Part shown: positions 53,517-63,123 of the stretch, piece by piece
How positions within the stretch are numbered: position 1 is the first letter of the stretch
Layout: each line of letters begins with the position of its first letter
NCBI GenBank assembly: GCA_019752115.1
Contig: JAIEMN010000022.1
Location: forward strand, 124,001-188,000
Length of the DNA stretch: 64,000 nt
Source of the DNA: Gemmatimonadaceae bacterium
GTDB lineage: Bacteria > Gemmatimonadota > Gemmatimonadetes > Gemmatimonadales > Gemmatimonadaceae
Reading direction: 5' to 3'
The notes under the pieces: model-generated
Seen by the model: the letters and a program-made list of their open reading frames with translations, nothing else
What the model was told of the DNA's origin: nothing
The model's database searches: none
Made by a program: the position numbers and the translations under genes

Positions 53517-53616
53517 GCTCGCACAGAGTGCACGAAGAGCCACAGGGGGCACGGAGAACAGCGCAGCACTGGCTGTCTCTGTGTCCCCTGTGGCTCTTTG
53601 TGCACTCTGTGCGAGC
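53517..53616. repeat. 100-base near-perfect palindrome between convergent genes
   Basis: Arms 53517-53561 and 53573-53616 pair over about 44 bases around an 11-base loop. Only three mismatches and one extra base are present, and on the plus-strand RNA the three mismatches become G-U pairs. It fills almost the whole gap between the M20D gene and the convergent aminotransferase gene and would end both transcripts. Similar accgtgtcctctgtggctct-style palindromes recur between genes in several bacterial phyla; that comparison is from memory. Confidence 0.75.
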
Positions 53617-53627
53617 AGTTCGGCGAA

Positions 53628-54953
53628 CTACCCACGCGCAGCGATGGTTTTGATGGCGACAGAAAGCTTGTCGAGATCCGCCGGCGTATTGAACAGCGTG
53701 GGCGTCACGCGCACACAGTCGCCCTTGGCGAGGCCGGTGCGCTGGAAGGTGAAGATGTGGAACTCGTCGAGTAGCGTCTTGGCGAGCGCGTCATTGGCCG
53801 CCTTGTCCCCGCGGCCGTGGAGGCGGAAGCCCGTGATCGCCCCGCAGAGCCCTGGCTCCTCGGGGGTGAGCACCTGCACGCCGGCCACGTCGCGCACCGC
53901 GTGCACCCAGCGATCGCGCAGGTAGCGGAGGCGCGCCGCTTTCTGCGGAATGCCGATGGAACGCTGAAAGGCGATGGCATCCGGGATCGCCATCACCGTG
54001 GCAAAGTTGGTGGTGCCCGTGTGCAGGCGGCTGCCGATATTCGAGAGCGGGAACGCCTCATCGGCGTGCATGCGATCGATGGCGTCGAGGCGGCCGCTCC
54101 GGATGTACATCGCGCCGGCGCCCACCGGGGCCCCGATCCACTTGTGCAGGTTGAGCCCCACAAAGTCGGCGCCGAGGTCATCCATCGTGAGCGGCACCTG
54201 CCCGAACGAGTGCGCCGCATCCACCACGACATCGGCCCCACGCGCCTTCGCCAACGCGGCGATCTGCTTCACGGGGATGATCAGCCCCGTCTTGTTGTTG
54301 CAGTGCGTGAGCAGCAGCAGCTTGGTGCGGGGGTTCGCGTCGAGTGCTCTGGTATACGCCTCGAGCACGGCCGCTTCGGAGGCCGGCTCCGGGATGTTGA
54401 GGGTGGCCACCTTCGCCCCGCGCTCGGCCGCGAGCGCGTTCATGGCCCACTGCATCGCGTTGTAATCGAGGTCGGCGTACATCACCGTGTCACCGGCCCC
54501 GACGCCCTTGTACTGCACGATGAGCGCCTGCAGCGCCTCGGTGGCCCCGCGAGCGAGCTGCAGTTCCTCGGGCTTGGCGCCCACGAACTCGGCAACCGCC
54601 TGACGAGCGGCGATGAACATCGCCGGGTACGCGCGCCGGGCGAAGTACGAGTTCTCGCGGTTCACCCGGTCGAGATGCGCGTGGTACGCCTTGAGCACCG
54701 GCGCGGCCATCAGCCCGAAATAGCCGGCTTCGAGGTTGATGACCTCCTTCGTCACCGCATACTGCTCGGCCACCTTCGCCCAGTAGGCCTCGTCGCGGGC
54801 GACCGCGTCGAGCGGGCCATCAAGCGGCGCGAGCGGCATCGGTTCACGCGGCGCGTGGTCGGCGGGGGCCGCCCCGGCCACGGATGGCAGGCTGATGGCC
54901 GCACATCCCAACAGCGCGGCATCCTTCACGAAGTCTCGGCGGGAGGTCGTCAT
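53628..54953 (-). CDS. Tat-exported class V aminotransferase, isopenicillin-N-epimerase-like
   Basis: A 441-residue PLP enzyme. The N-terminus is a twin-arginine signal (TSRRDFVKDAALL, then a hydrophobic run to residue 29). Catalytic Lys271 is in LHKWIG, with Asp245 and His248 in VVDAAHSF, and a RGATEALQ phosphate-binding segment. The closest known type is CefD (isopenicillin N epimerase), though most relatives are uncharacterised cysteine-desulfurase-like proteins. Export of a PLP enzyme by Tat is consistent with folding in the cytoplasm. Confidence 0.87.
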   Translation of the reverse strand: MTTSRRDFVKDAALLGCAAISLPSVAGAAPADHAPREPMPLAPLDGPLDAVARDEAYWAKVAEQYAVTKEVINLEAGYFGLMAAPVLKAYHAHLDRVNRENSYFARRAYPAMFIAARQAVAEFVGAKPEELQLARGATEALQALIVQYKGVGAGDTVMYADLDYNAMQWAMNALAAERGAKVATLNIPEPASEAAVLEAYTRALDANPRTKLLLLTHCNNKTGLIIPVKQIAALAKARGADVVVDAAHSFGQVPLTMDDLGADFVGLNLHKWIGAPVGAGAMYIRSGRLDAIDRMHADEAFPLSNIGSRLHTGTTNFATVMAIPDAIAFQRSIGIPQKAARLRYLRDRWVHAVRDVAGVQVLTPEEPGLCGAITGFRLHGRGDKAANDALAKTLLDEFHIFTFQRTGLAKGDCVRVTPTLFNTPADLDKLSVAIKTIAARG

Positions 54954-54996
54954 GTCTCAGGCTACCGCGTAACCGGCGCCGCAGCAACTTTGCAGC

Positions 54997-56484
54997 ATGG
55001 CCGATCCGACCCCTTCGCGTGACAGTGCCCCCTTTCTGGGCGATCTCCCCGCCGATGACTTCCGCGCCGCCGCCCACGCGGCGGTCGACTGGATCGCTGA
55101 CTATCTCGAGCATCCGCAGCAGTATCCCGTGCGGAGCCGCGTGCAGCCTGGCGATGTGCGAGAGGCGCTGCCCGCGTCGCCGCCGACGCGCGGGGAACCG
55201 CTCGATGCGATGCTGCGCGACTTCCACAGCACCGTCCTCCCCGGCATCACCCACTGGAATCATCCCGGGTTCATGGCGTACTTCGCGAACAGCGCGTCGT
55301 ACCCGGGCATTCTGGGGGAGCTGCTGGCCGCCGCGTTGAATGCGAACGGCATGCTCTGGGTCACCAGCCCGGCGGTGACGGAACTCGAGCAGGTGGCCGT
55401 GGACTGGCTGCGCCAGCTCATGGGGCTGGGCGAGGGGTGGTTCGGCCAGATCACCGACACCGCCAGCGTGTCCACGTTCTATGCGCTCGCGGCGGCGCGT
55501 GAACGCGCGGGGCTGGATGTCCGCGCGCAGGGGATGGCCGGTCGCGCCGACATGCCGGTGCTGCGCGTGTACGCGAGCGAGCATGTGCACTCGAGCATCG
55601 ACAAGGCGGTCATTGCCCTCGGGCTCGGCCACGACAATCTCGTGAAGGTGCCGGCCGACGCGCAGTTCCGCATGCGCGCCGACGCGCTGGAGCAGGCGAT
55701 CGCCGACGACGTGGCGCGCGGATATCGACCGATCGCGATCGTGCCCTGCGTTGGCACGACGAGCGTCACCAGTATCGATCCGGTGCCTGACGTGGTCCGC
55801 ATCGCCCGTCGCTACGACTGCTGGGTGCATGTGGACGCCGCCTATGGCGGACCGGCGGCGATCGTCCCCGAACTGCGCTATCTGCTCGACGGCGTGGACG
55901 GTGCCGACTCGCTGGTGGTGAATCCGCACAAATGGCTGTTCACTCCCATGGATTGCTCGGTGCTGTATACCAAGCATCCCGACGCGCTCAAGCAAGCCTT
56001 TGCGCTGCTGCCGGAGTATCTCGTCACGAAGACGCAGGATTCGGCGGTCAACCTGATGGATTACGGCATTCAGCTCGGGCGCCGCTTCCGGTCCCTCAAG
56101 CTGTGGATGGTGTTGCGCGCGTATGGCGCCGACGGACTCGCCGAACGCATTCGCTTTCACTGCGAGCTGGCGCGCGAGTTCGCGGGCATGGTGCACTTCG
56201 AACAGGGCGGCTGGGAGCTCACCGCTCCCGTGACGCTCTCGCTGGTGTGCTTCCGCTATGCGCCGGCCGGCTGGCGTGAGGAGCAGATTGCCGCCGTGAA
56301 CGCGCAGATCATGGAGCGCGTGAACGCCAGCGGTGACGCTTATCTGTCGCACACGAAGATCGCCGGGCGCTACACCCTCCGCCTCGCGATCGGCAACATT
56401 CGCACCGACCGGGTGCATATCACCCGCGCGTGGGCAGCCCTGCGAGAAGCCGCAGCCGCCGTCGACCCACAACCCACGACCTAA
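54997..56484 (+). CDS. PLP-dependent aromatic L-amino acid decarboxylase (DDC family)
   Basis: A 495-residue group II decarboxylase. Lys312 in NPHKWLFTP binds PLP; Asp280 in WVHVDAAYGG and ITHWNHPGFMAYFANS near residue 84 are the other conserved parts. It decarboxylates Trp, Phe, DOPA or related amino acids to amines. The gene is divergent from the aminotransferase gene, 43 bases apart. Its final six residues (DPQPTT) and stop codon come from the hairpin repeat at 56464-56543, so the C-terminus was probably replaced. Confidence 0.93.
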   Translation: MADPTPSRDSAPFLGDLPADDFRAAAHAAVDWIADYLEHPQQYPVRSRVQPGDVREALPASPPTRGEPLDAMLRDFHSTVLPGITHWNHPGFMAYFANSASYPGILGELLAAALNANGMLWVTSPAVTELEQVAVDWLRQLMGLGEGWFGQITDTASVSTFYALAAARERAGLDVRAQGMAGRADMPVLRVYASEHVHSSIDKAVIALGLGHDNLVKVPADAQFRMRADALEQAIADDVARGYRPIAIVPCVGTTSVTSIDPVPDVVRIARRYDCWVHVDAAYGGPAAIVPELRYLLDGVDGADSLVVNPHKWLFTPMDCSVLYTKHPDALKQAFALLPEYLVTKTQDSAVNLMDYGIQLGRRFRSLKLWMVLRAYGADGLAERIRFHCELAREFAGMVHFEQGGWELTAPVTLSLVCFRYAPAGWREEQIAAVNAQIMERVNASGDAYLSHTKIAGRYTLRLAIGNIRTDRVHITRAWAALREAAAAVDPQPTT

Positions 56485-56543
56485 AGCCCGAAACCCAGAA
56501 CCGATCAGTTCTGGGTTTCGGGTTCTTGGTCTTGGGTTTCGGG
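56464..56543. repeat. Long hairpin repeat, copy 2, shared by two gene ends
   Basis: A perfect 15-bp stem (56487-56501 and 56508-56522, loop CGATCA) lies inside longer imperfect arms that reach about 56464 and 56543. It matches copy 1 at 52101-52133 (28 of 33). The decarboxylase stop (56482-56484) is in the left arm and the DedA stop (56505-56507) is in the loop, so both convergent genes end inside the element. Confidence 0.75.
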
Positions 56544-57179
56544 TACTCGGTGCGGCCTGGTCTTCCGTAACGCCTTCCGCTCGCGCCGCCGGCGGTCCCA
56601 CTTGAAGAACGCGATCACCGCGGTGGTCACGGCGATCGCGCCGATGACCTCGCCCACGCGCCCGAAGTGCCCCATCGCCTGCACGGCGGCTTCACCGGCC
56701 GCGTAGCCCACACCGGTGAATACCGCTGTCCAGATAGCGGAACCGACGAGCGACACCGGCAGGTAGATGTACAACGGGACCCGCGCGGCACCGCAGGCCA
56801 TCGGCAGCACGATCCGCAACCCGAAGGCGAAGCGTACGAAGAACGACGCCTTCAGTTGGTTGTTGCGGACGACCCGTAGGGCCACGGTGCCCGTGGCGCG
56901 TGCCTTGGGGAAACGGCGCCGGATCGCCTCCCACTTGAGGCGCCCGAGCGCGTAGAGCAACGCGCCCGCGATCCACCCGCCAAGGGTGATGGCCACGATG
57001 ACCCGGCTGATCTGCAACTCCCCTTCGTGGGCGGCGATGCCGCCGAAGATGGGGCCGAGTTCCTCCGTCACGATCGCCGTGGCCCCGAGCACCACGTACG
57101 TCCACGGGGCGTCGGAGAGCGCGGCCAACCACGATGCGGCGTCGGCGAGCAGGGCGAGAGGCAGGAACGGCGGTCGCAT
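56505..57179 (-). CDS. DedA-family membrane protein
   Basis: A 224-residue DedA/SNARE-associated protein with five or six membrane segments. It has GxxxPGxE-related EELGPIFGGIAA, the FVRFAFGLRIVLPMACG segment with the conserved Arg, and a late membrane helix. DedA proteins flip polyprenyl phosphate or phospholipid. The ATG at 57179 is preferred over an upstream one at 57233. Its last dozen residues (repeated PETQ units) are encoded by the hairpin repeat and are not part of the family fold. Confidence 0.88.
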   Translation of the reverse strand: MRPPFLPLALLADAASWLAALSDAPWTYVVLGATAIVTEELGPIFGGIAAHEGELQISRVIVAITLGGWIAGALLYALGRLKWEAIRRRFPKARATGTVALRVVRNNQLKASFFVRFAFGLRIVLPMACGAARVPLYIYLPVSLVGSAIWTAVFTGVGYAAGEAAVQAMGHFGRVGEVIGAIAVTTAVIAFFKWDRRRRERKALRKTRPHRVPETQDQEPETQN

Positions 57180-57201
57180 GGGGATGGTGAATCTACACCA
57201 A

Positions 57202-57242
57202 ACGACCGCGGCAGTTGGGGAGTGCCCAACCACCGCGGTCGT
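57202..57242 (-). terminator. Composite hairpin ending the efflux operon
   Basis: Perfect outer arms of 10 bp (57202-57211 and 57233-57242) and a perfect inner 6-bp stem (57214-57219 and 57225-57230) are separated by CA on both sides. It lies 33 bases past the minus-strand stop at 57275, before the DedA gene. On that strand TTTGGTGTAG follows. Confidence 0.7.
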
Positions 57243-57274
57243 GGGATCCGGCCGCTACGTTCGCGGCGACAAAC

Positions 57275-60200
57275 TCAGTCGCCGACCCCCGGCACGGGCA
57301 TTTCGAACGTGGCGAACTGGCCGGTGTGCGGCGCCGTCAGCCCGACCATGCGCATCACGCGGGCACGCGCATTGTCGAAGATCTCGTAGAAGGTCGGGAT
57401 CACCAGCAGGGTGAGCACGGTGCTCGTGACCACGCCACCAATCACCGCCACGCCGAGTGGTGCGCGGAACTGGGCCCCTTCGCCGCGACCGAGCGCCACC
57501 GGAATCATGCCGGCGATCAGCGCGAACGTCGTCATGAGAATCGGACGCAAGCGAATCGCGCCCGCTTCGATCAGCGCCTCACGCAACGGCATCCCCTGCA
57601 CCTCGCGCGCCGACTTGGCGAAGTCGATGAGCAGGATGGCGTTCTTCGCCACGATGCCGCAGAGCAGGATCACCCCAATCAGGCTCATGAGGTTGATCGT
57701 GTTGCCGGTGAGCGCGAGCGCACCCATCACGCCAATCAGCGACAGCGGCAGCGAGATGAGAATGGCAATCGGATCGAGGAACGACTGGAACTGCACGACC
57801 AGGATCAGATACATCAGCGCGATCGCCACACCGAGCGCGATGAAGATGTTGGTGAACACCTCCTGCTGCTGCTGCACCTGGCCACCGCTGGTGAGGCGCA
57901 CGCCGGGAGGCAGTGCGATGGTGGCAATCTGCTTGTCGATGTCGGCGCGCACCTCCGAGAGCGAGCGCTCCGCGACATTGGCCTCGACCTTGATCACGTT
58001 GTCGCGATCGAGGTGATTCACCACCGCCGGGCCCAACTCGTTCTTGATCTGCGCCACCTGCGCCAGCGGAATCAGCGTGGCATTCGCGCCCTGCCCCACG
58101 CCCACGGGCAACTGCGCCAGGTCGCTGCCCCGCGCACGGGCCTCGGGGGAGAGGCGCACCATCACCTTGCGCGTCTCGTTCGACGGATCAACCCAGTCGC
58201 CGGCATCGAGCCCCGCAAAGGCCGGCCGCAGCGCCTGCGCAATGCTCCCGATGCTGAGCCCCAGGGCACCGGCCAGACCACGATCCACCTGCACCGTGAG
58301 CTCCGGCTTCTGCCCCTTGGTGCTGAGCCCCACGTCCACGGCCCCCGGGATACCCTGCAAGGCCGTGAGGTACTGATCGGCGACGCTCTGCAGCGCTGCC
58401 TTGTTGGTCCCGCGGAGCTCAAGCGAGATCTGCTTCTGCGCGCCGGCAAAGTCGTTCGTGAACACCGCCACGCTCGCCCCGCCGATCCGCTTCACCTCGC
58501 GGCGAATCGCCGACGCCAGATCCTCGGCCGTCAGCTGGCCCTTCTTCAAGCGGTCGGCCTTCGGCTTGAGCTTGAAGTACACACTCGCCTTGTCGACCGC
58601 GCCGTTCGCGCCGCCGGCACTGACGAAGGTGTACAACACCTCGGGGTGCTTCGTGGAGTCGCCCAGCGCAAGCACTTCCTGCGTCTTCTGCCGCAGGTAG
58701 TCGAGATTGCCGCCCGGCGGCGTCTCCAGCGTCATCTGCAGCTCGGCGTTGTCCTCCAGCGGGAAGAACCCGCCACCGACCAGCCCGGCCGCCGGCATCG
58801 CGAGCGCCACCACGAACGTACCGACCGCCAGGGCGACCATGCTCTTCGGATGGTCGAGCGCCCAGCCGATCATCCGGCGGTAGCCGTTCGCCAGGCCGTT
58901 GAACCAGTGATTGAACTTGTCGAGCTGCTTGGTGATCCAGCTCTTCTGGTCCTCGGTCTGATGCGGATCGGGCCAGTAGGCCGACAGCATCGGGTCCAGC
59001 GAGAAGGACACGAACAGCGACACCAGCACCGAGCAGGCAATGGTGAGCGCGAAGGGCTTGAACCACTGACCACTCAGGCCCTGCAGGAACGCGATCGGGA
59101 CGAAGACCGCCACAATCGAGAAGGTGGTCGCCGCCACCGCCAGGCCGATCTCCGCCGTCCCCTCGCGCGCGGCCGTGTAATGGTCTTTCCCCATCTCCAC
59201 ATGCCGTACGATGTTCTCGCGGACGACGATGGCGTCGTCGATCAGGATACCGATCGCCAGCGACAGTCCGAGCAGCGACATGGTATTGAGCGTGAACCCG
59301 AACGCCCACACCGCCACGAAGCTCGCGAGCACCGAGACCGGCAGCGCCAGACCCGTGATCACCGTGGAGCGCCACGAGTTCAGGAACACGAACACCACCA
59401 GCACGGTGAGCACCGCGCCTTCGATCAGCGCGGACTGCACGTTGTTCACGGAGTTCGTGACGCGCGTGCCCTTGTTCTTTACGACTTCGAGGTTCGCCCC
59501 CTTGGGCAGCGTCGGGCGGAGCTGGTCCATCTTCTTGATGACCGCGTCGGCCACCGCCGTCGTGCTGTACCCCTTGGTCTTCTTGATCTCGAGACCGACC
59601 GCATCGCGGCCATTGAAGAGCGCCATCGTCCGCTGCTCTTCATAGCCCTCGGTGGCGGTGGCCACATCCGCCAGCCGGATGACGCGCCCGCCCTTCTCGG
59701 CGATCACCAGCTGCATGAAGTCCTGAGCGCCGTCGAGACGGCCGCGCAGACGAATCGTGCGTTCGTCGAGCGTGCCGTTGAGGCGCCCCACCGGCACCGC
59801 GAGGTTGCCACTCTGCACCGCGGCCACGACCTGCGGCACGCTCACCCCCGCCGCCTGCATGCGCGCCGGATCGAGATTGACCGTGAGTTCCTTCTTCACC
59901 GCGCCTGTCACCGACACATCGGCCACGCCCGGAATGGCGCGCAGCTCACGCGTGATCCCGGGATCGGCGAGCTGGGTCAGCTGCGCCGGCGAGAGCGAGT
60001 TCGACCACATCGACAGCGTCACGATCGGACCGTCGAGGTCGTTGAACTTGCGGATGATCGGCTCCTCGAGCTCCTGCGGCAGGTCCTGCCGTTTGGTGGC
60101 AATGGCGTCGCGAATGTCCTGCGTCGCCTCCTGCACATCCTTGGAGAACACGAACTCGGTGCGGATGAGCGCGAAGCCGTCGCGCGCTTCGCCGTTGATG

Positions 60201-60436
60201 CTCTTCACGCCCGAGATCGACTGGATGGCCTCCTCGATCGGCTCGAGCACTTCGCGCTCCACCTGCTCCGGCGAGGCGCCCGGGTACACCGCCGTCGTGA
60301 GCACGATCGGCGGCTGCACTTCCGGAAACTCGTCTGTCTGCAATTGCGTGAGCGCGACCGCACCGAAGCCGACGAGGGCCAGCATGGCCACGATCGTCAG
60401 CAGCGGCTTCTTGATCGCAAAATCAGAGATGAACAT
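57275..60436 (-). CDS. RND efflux pump inner-membrane transporter (HAE1 type)
   Basis: A 1053-residue transporter. It has the RND layout: a first helix (residues 9-30), a large periplasmic loop, six helices, a second loop and six more helices. The proton-relay aspartates are in [11 protein letters not shown] near residue 405. It expels drugs or other toxic compounds by proton exchange through the adaptor and TolC parts encoded upstream. It starts 9 bases after the adaptor gene. Sequence does not reveal the substrates. Confidence 0.95.
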   Translation of the reverse strand: MFISDFAIKKPLLTIVAMLALVGFGAVALTQLQTDEFPEVQPPIVLTTAVYPGASPEQVEREVLEPIEEAIQSISGVKSINGEARDGFALIRTEFVFSKDVQEATQDIRDAIATKRQDLPQELEEPIIRKFNDLDGPIVTLSMWSNSLSPAQLTQLADPGITRELRAIPGVADVSVTGAVKKELTVNLDPARMQAAGVSVPQVVAAVQSGNLAVPVGRLNGTLDERTIRLRGRLDGAQDFMQLVIAEKGGRVIRLADVATATEGYEEQRTMALFNGRDAVGLEIKKTKGYSTTAVADAVIKKMDQLRPTLPKGANLEVVKNKGTRVTNSVNNVQSALIEGAVLTVLVVFVFLNSWRSTVITGLALPVSVLASFVAVWAFGFTLNTMSLLGLSLAIGILIDDAIVVRENIVRHVEMGKDHYTAAREGTAEIGLAVAATTFSIVAVFVPIAFLQGLSGQWFKPFALTIACSVLVSLFVSFSLDPMLSAYWPDPHQTEDQKSWITKQLDKFNHWFNGLANGYRRMIGWALDHPKSMVALAVGTFVVALAMPAAGLVGGGFFPLEDNAELQMTLETPPGGNLDYLRQKTQEVLALGDSTKHPEVLYTFVSAGGANGAVDKASVYFKLKPKADRLKKGQLTAEDLASAIRREVKRIGGASVAVFTNDFAGAQKQISLELRGTNKAALQSVADQYLTALQGIPGAVDVGLSTKGQKPELTVQVDRGLAGALGLSIGSIAQALRPAFAGLDAGDWVDPSNETRKVMVRLSPEARARGSDLAQLPVGVGQGANATLIPLAQVAQIKNELGPAVVNHLDRDNVIKVEANVAERSLSEVRADIDKQIATIALPPGVRLTSGGQVQQQQEVFTNIFIALGVAIALMYLILVVQFQSFLDPIAILISLPLSLIGVMGALALTGNTINLMSLIGVILLCGIVAKNAILLIDFAKSAREVQGMPLREALIEAGAIRLRPILMTTFALIAGMIPVALGRGEGAQFRAPLGVAVIGGVVTSTVLTLLVIPTFYEIFDNARARVMRMVGLTAPHTGQFATFEMPVPGVGD

Positions 60437-60445
60437 GGTCCGGCC

Positions 60446-61579
60446 TCAGTTCTTGACGGGCTTTTGTGCCGGAGCCGTCGCATCCTTCGGCGCGGACACG
60501 GTGATCGACGTGCCCGCGGAGATGCCGCGCGCCGCCCCGAGCAGTACCGTGTCGCCACCCGCGAGTCCCGACGTGATCTCGAGCAGCTCGGCCGCGTCAT
60601 CACGCAGCCCGACCTGCACTTCGATCTTCTCCACCTTGCCGTTCTTGACGCGCATCACGTTGGCCACGATGCCCGTCTGATCGACGGCCTGTTCGGGCAC
60701 CAGCACCCCCACACGCTTCTGGGACGCCACACGCCCTTCGACGAAGAGCCCCGCGACGAGCGCGTTCGCGCCGTTGGGCACGGTGGCCTGAATGCCGACC
60801 TGCTTGGTCTGCGCGTTCACCATCGGCGCCACGCGGCTGATCTTGCCGACGAGCTCGCGATTGGCGCCATTGACCGTGAACATGACCGGCGCGCCCACGT
60901 GCACATCACCGAGCGCCGTGGCCGGCACCGACGCTTCGACACGCAGACTGCGCGGATCGATCACGGTGAACAGCGCAGCACCCGGCGACACGATGTCGCC
61001 CGGGCTCACCGACTTTTCCGCCACCACGCCCGCGAACGGCGCGCGGATGGTCGCGTTCTTGAGGTTCTTCTCCGCGGTCGCCACGCGCGACTTGGCATCG
61101 GCGAGCTGCGCCTGCGCCCCCAGATTGGCGCGCTGCGCACTTTCGACATCGCGATCGGCGATGGCGCCAGCCGCCGACAGCGCCTGCGCGCGCTTGAGCT
61201 CCCGTTCGGCCTGCTCCGCCGCCAGTGCCGCCTGCGCGGCACCGGAGCGTGCCGACGCGGCGGCATCGCGCAGCACCGCATCATCGATCCGGGCGAGCGT
61301 CGTGCCTTCCGACACCGGCTGCCCTTCGTCGACATACGTCTGCAGCACCGCACCGGCCACTTCGGCGCGGATGCGCGCCTCGCGATCGGCGACGAGCGTG
61401 CCGGAGATCGCGGGGCCGCTCTTGAGCGTGTCCGTGCGCGCGACCGCGATGTTCTCGGGGCCGATCGCCTGCACGGTGGGCGTGGTGGCCGAAGCATCGG
61501 CCTTGTCCTTTTTGCCGCAGGCCGCAGCAGCGAAGGCAACAGCGAGGAGAAGCGCCGACTGGCGCAAAGGGGTCGTCAT
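60446..61579 (-). CDS. RND efflux periplasmic adaptor (membrane fusion lipoprotein)
   Basis: A 377-residue lipoprotein. The lipobox ends FAAAAC with Cys21. The order is a short linker, lipoyl half-motif (AEVAGAVLQTYVDEGQPV), alpha-helical hairpin (about 105-165), second lipoyl half (TIRAPFAGVVAEKSVSPGDIVSPG) and beta-barrel, as in AcrA/MexA. It links the RND pump to the TolC channel. Its ATG overlaps the TolC gene stop by 4 bases. Confidence 0.95.
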   Translation of the reverse strand: MTTPLRQSALLLAVAFAAAACGKKDKADASATTPTVQAIGPENIAVARTDTLKSGPAISGTLVADREARIRAEVAGAVLQTYVDEGQPVSEGTTLARIDDAVLRDAAASARSGAAQAALAAEQAERELKRAQALSAAGAIADRDVESAQRANLGAQAQLADAKSRVATAEKNLKNATIRAPFAGVVAEKSVSPGDIVSPGAALFTVIDPRSLRVEASVPATALGDVHVGAPVMFTVNGANRELVGKISRVAPMVNAQTKQVGIQATVPNGANALVAGLFVEGRVASQKRVGVLVPEQAVDQTGIVANVMRVKNGKVEKIEVQVGLRDDAAELLEITSGLAGGDTVLLGAARGISAGTSITVSAPKDATAPAQKPVKN

Positions 61580-63123
61580 CGGCCGGTTCCGGTAGTCGTG
61601 GGAGCGGCGCTCGTGCTACCGAGCGGCAGGTAGGGCAAGAGTTCCAGGCGCTTGCGGGCGACCTGCAGGTCGCGCGCAGCGCGGGCCCGGTTCGCGAGCG
61701 CCTGCTGGAGCTGCACGCGCGAATCCGAGAGTTCGATCTGCGTGGAGATACCTTCGCGGAAGCGCACTTCCGCGATGTCGTAGGCGCGCTGCGCCTGTTC
61801 AGCGGTACCCACACTCGCCAGCCAGGTGGCTTCGGCTTCGGTGAGCTGCAGCGTGGCCTGCCGCGCGTCGAGCGAGGCGTTCTCCTGCGCGAGCTTGAGA
61901 CGCTGGCGGGCATCGGCCACGCCGGCTTCGGCCTGCAGGATCTGCCCCTTCACGTTGCCGCCGGTGAACAGCGGATACGAGAAACCGAGCCCCACCGTCC
62001 AGTTCGGAAAGAAGTCGCGCAGACTCGACGGCAGCGCATTGACCGGATAGGCGAGACGCTGGTACTGCGTGTTGGCGCTCAGCTGCGGCAACCGCGCCGC
62101 CTTGGCCGCACGGAGCTGCTGCTCCGCGACGCTCACCGACTTCTCGGCCTGCTTCACCGACGCGCGGGAGCGACTGGCCGTATCGGTCGCGGCCACCACC
62201 TGCGACACACTGCTCGAGACGCGCGGGTCGATCGTCAGCACGGTGGACGGATCCACCGTCACCGTCGTGACCGGAGCCGCCGTGGCGGCCGGCGCCACCG
62301 GCTGCTCGGCAATGCTGTCGGTGAGCACGAGCGGCGTGTTCGCCGGCAGATCGAGCAGATTGCGCAGCCGAGCGAACGCGAGCTCGCGCTGCGTCTTGGA
62401 CTGCAGCCAGGCCGGCCGCTGATTGTCGCGGGTGACCCGGGCGCGGATCAGTTCGAACTCCGACGCCGAGCCGACGCTGCGGGTGAGCTGTACCTGGCGG
62501 AGCGTCCGCTCCGACTGCACGAGCGTCGATTCCGCGATGGTCACGAGACGGTCGGCGAGCGCCGCATCGTAGTACGCCTGCGTGACATCGAGCTGCACCT
62601 GCGCCTGTGCGCTGGTGATGCCGATCTCGGCGCTCTCGCGCTGCAGACGGGCCGCCTTGATGTTGGCCGTCGCTCGTCCACCGGTGAAGATGGGCTGCGA
62701 CGCCGCGATCCCCGCGGTCAGGGTGTACTCACTCGCAAAGATGCGGGTGATGCTCGCAGCGGGATTGCTACCGCCACTGCTCGACGTATCGCTGCCGCCG
62801 CTGGAACTGCCGCTGCTGGCGCGCTTGGAGATCGCCGCGAACTGATTCTCGAGCGTCTTGCGCCAGTCGAGGGTGGTGTTGACCTGCGGGAGCAGCGCCG
62901 AGCGCGCCGAGCCGAGCGCGCCGCGCGCGCGCTGCTCGCCGGCCTTGGCGATGGCGACCTGCTCGGAGGTGGCACCGGCGAGCGACAGCGCCTCGGCCAG
63001 CGACAGCGGCCGTGGCGCCGGTTGCGCCGGCGCCTGCTGCGCGGCGCCGACGGACGGCGCGAACGCAAGCAGGGTGAGAGTCAGTGCGCGGCCTACGGTA
63101 CGCGCACCCGGAAGAGGCATCAT
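61576..63123 (-). CDS. TolC-family outer-membrane efflux protein
   Basis: A 515-residue channel. A signal peptide ends near VGAAQQ. Two outer-membrane-efflux-protein repeats follow, with the long helical hairpins typical of TolC (SLAEALSLA start, and GLGFSYPLFTGG at the second repeat). A Ser/Gly-rich stretch (SSGSSSGGSDTSSSGG) sits in the first repeat. It starts at the ATGATG overlapping the TetR gene stop, so the repressor and pump genes are translated in one unit. Confidence 0.95.
   Translation of the reverse strand: MMPLPGARTVGRALTLTLLAFAPSVGAAQQAPAQPAPRPLSLAEALSLAGATSEQVAIAKAGEQRARGALGSARSALLPQVNTTLDWRKTLENQFAAISKRASSGSSSGGSDTSSSGGSNPAASITRIFASEYTLTAGIAASQPIFTGGRATANIKAARLQRESAEIGITSAQAQVQLDVTQAYYDAALADRLVTIAESTLVQSERTLRQVQLTRSVGSASEFELIRARVTRDNQRPAWLQSKTQRELAFARLRNLLDLPANTPLVLTDSIAEQPVAPAATAAPVTTVTVDPSTVLTIDPRVSSSVSQVVAATDTASRSRASVKQAEKSVSVAEQQLRAAKAARLPQLSANTQYQRLAYPVNALPSSLRDFFPNWTVGLGFSYPLFTGGNVKGQILQAEAGVADARQRLKLAQENASLDARQATLQLTEAEATWLASVGTAEQAQRAYDIAEVRFREGISTQIELSDSRVQLQQALANRARAARDLQVARKRLELLPYLPLGSTSAAPTTTGTGR

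Noticed and set aside
57215-61633. A 1472-codon open frame on the plus strand across the efflux pump and adaptor genes
   Set aside because: It is the complement of clear RND and adaptor genes; its protein is dominated by Arg, His and Asp runs typical of an antisense frame in high-GC DNA, with no domain.
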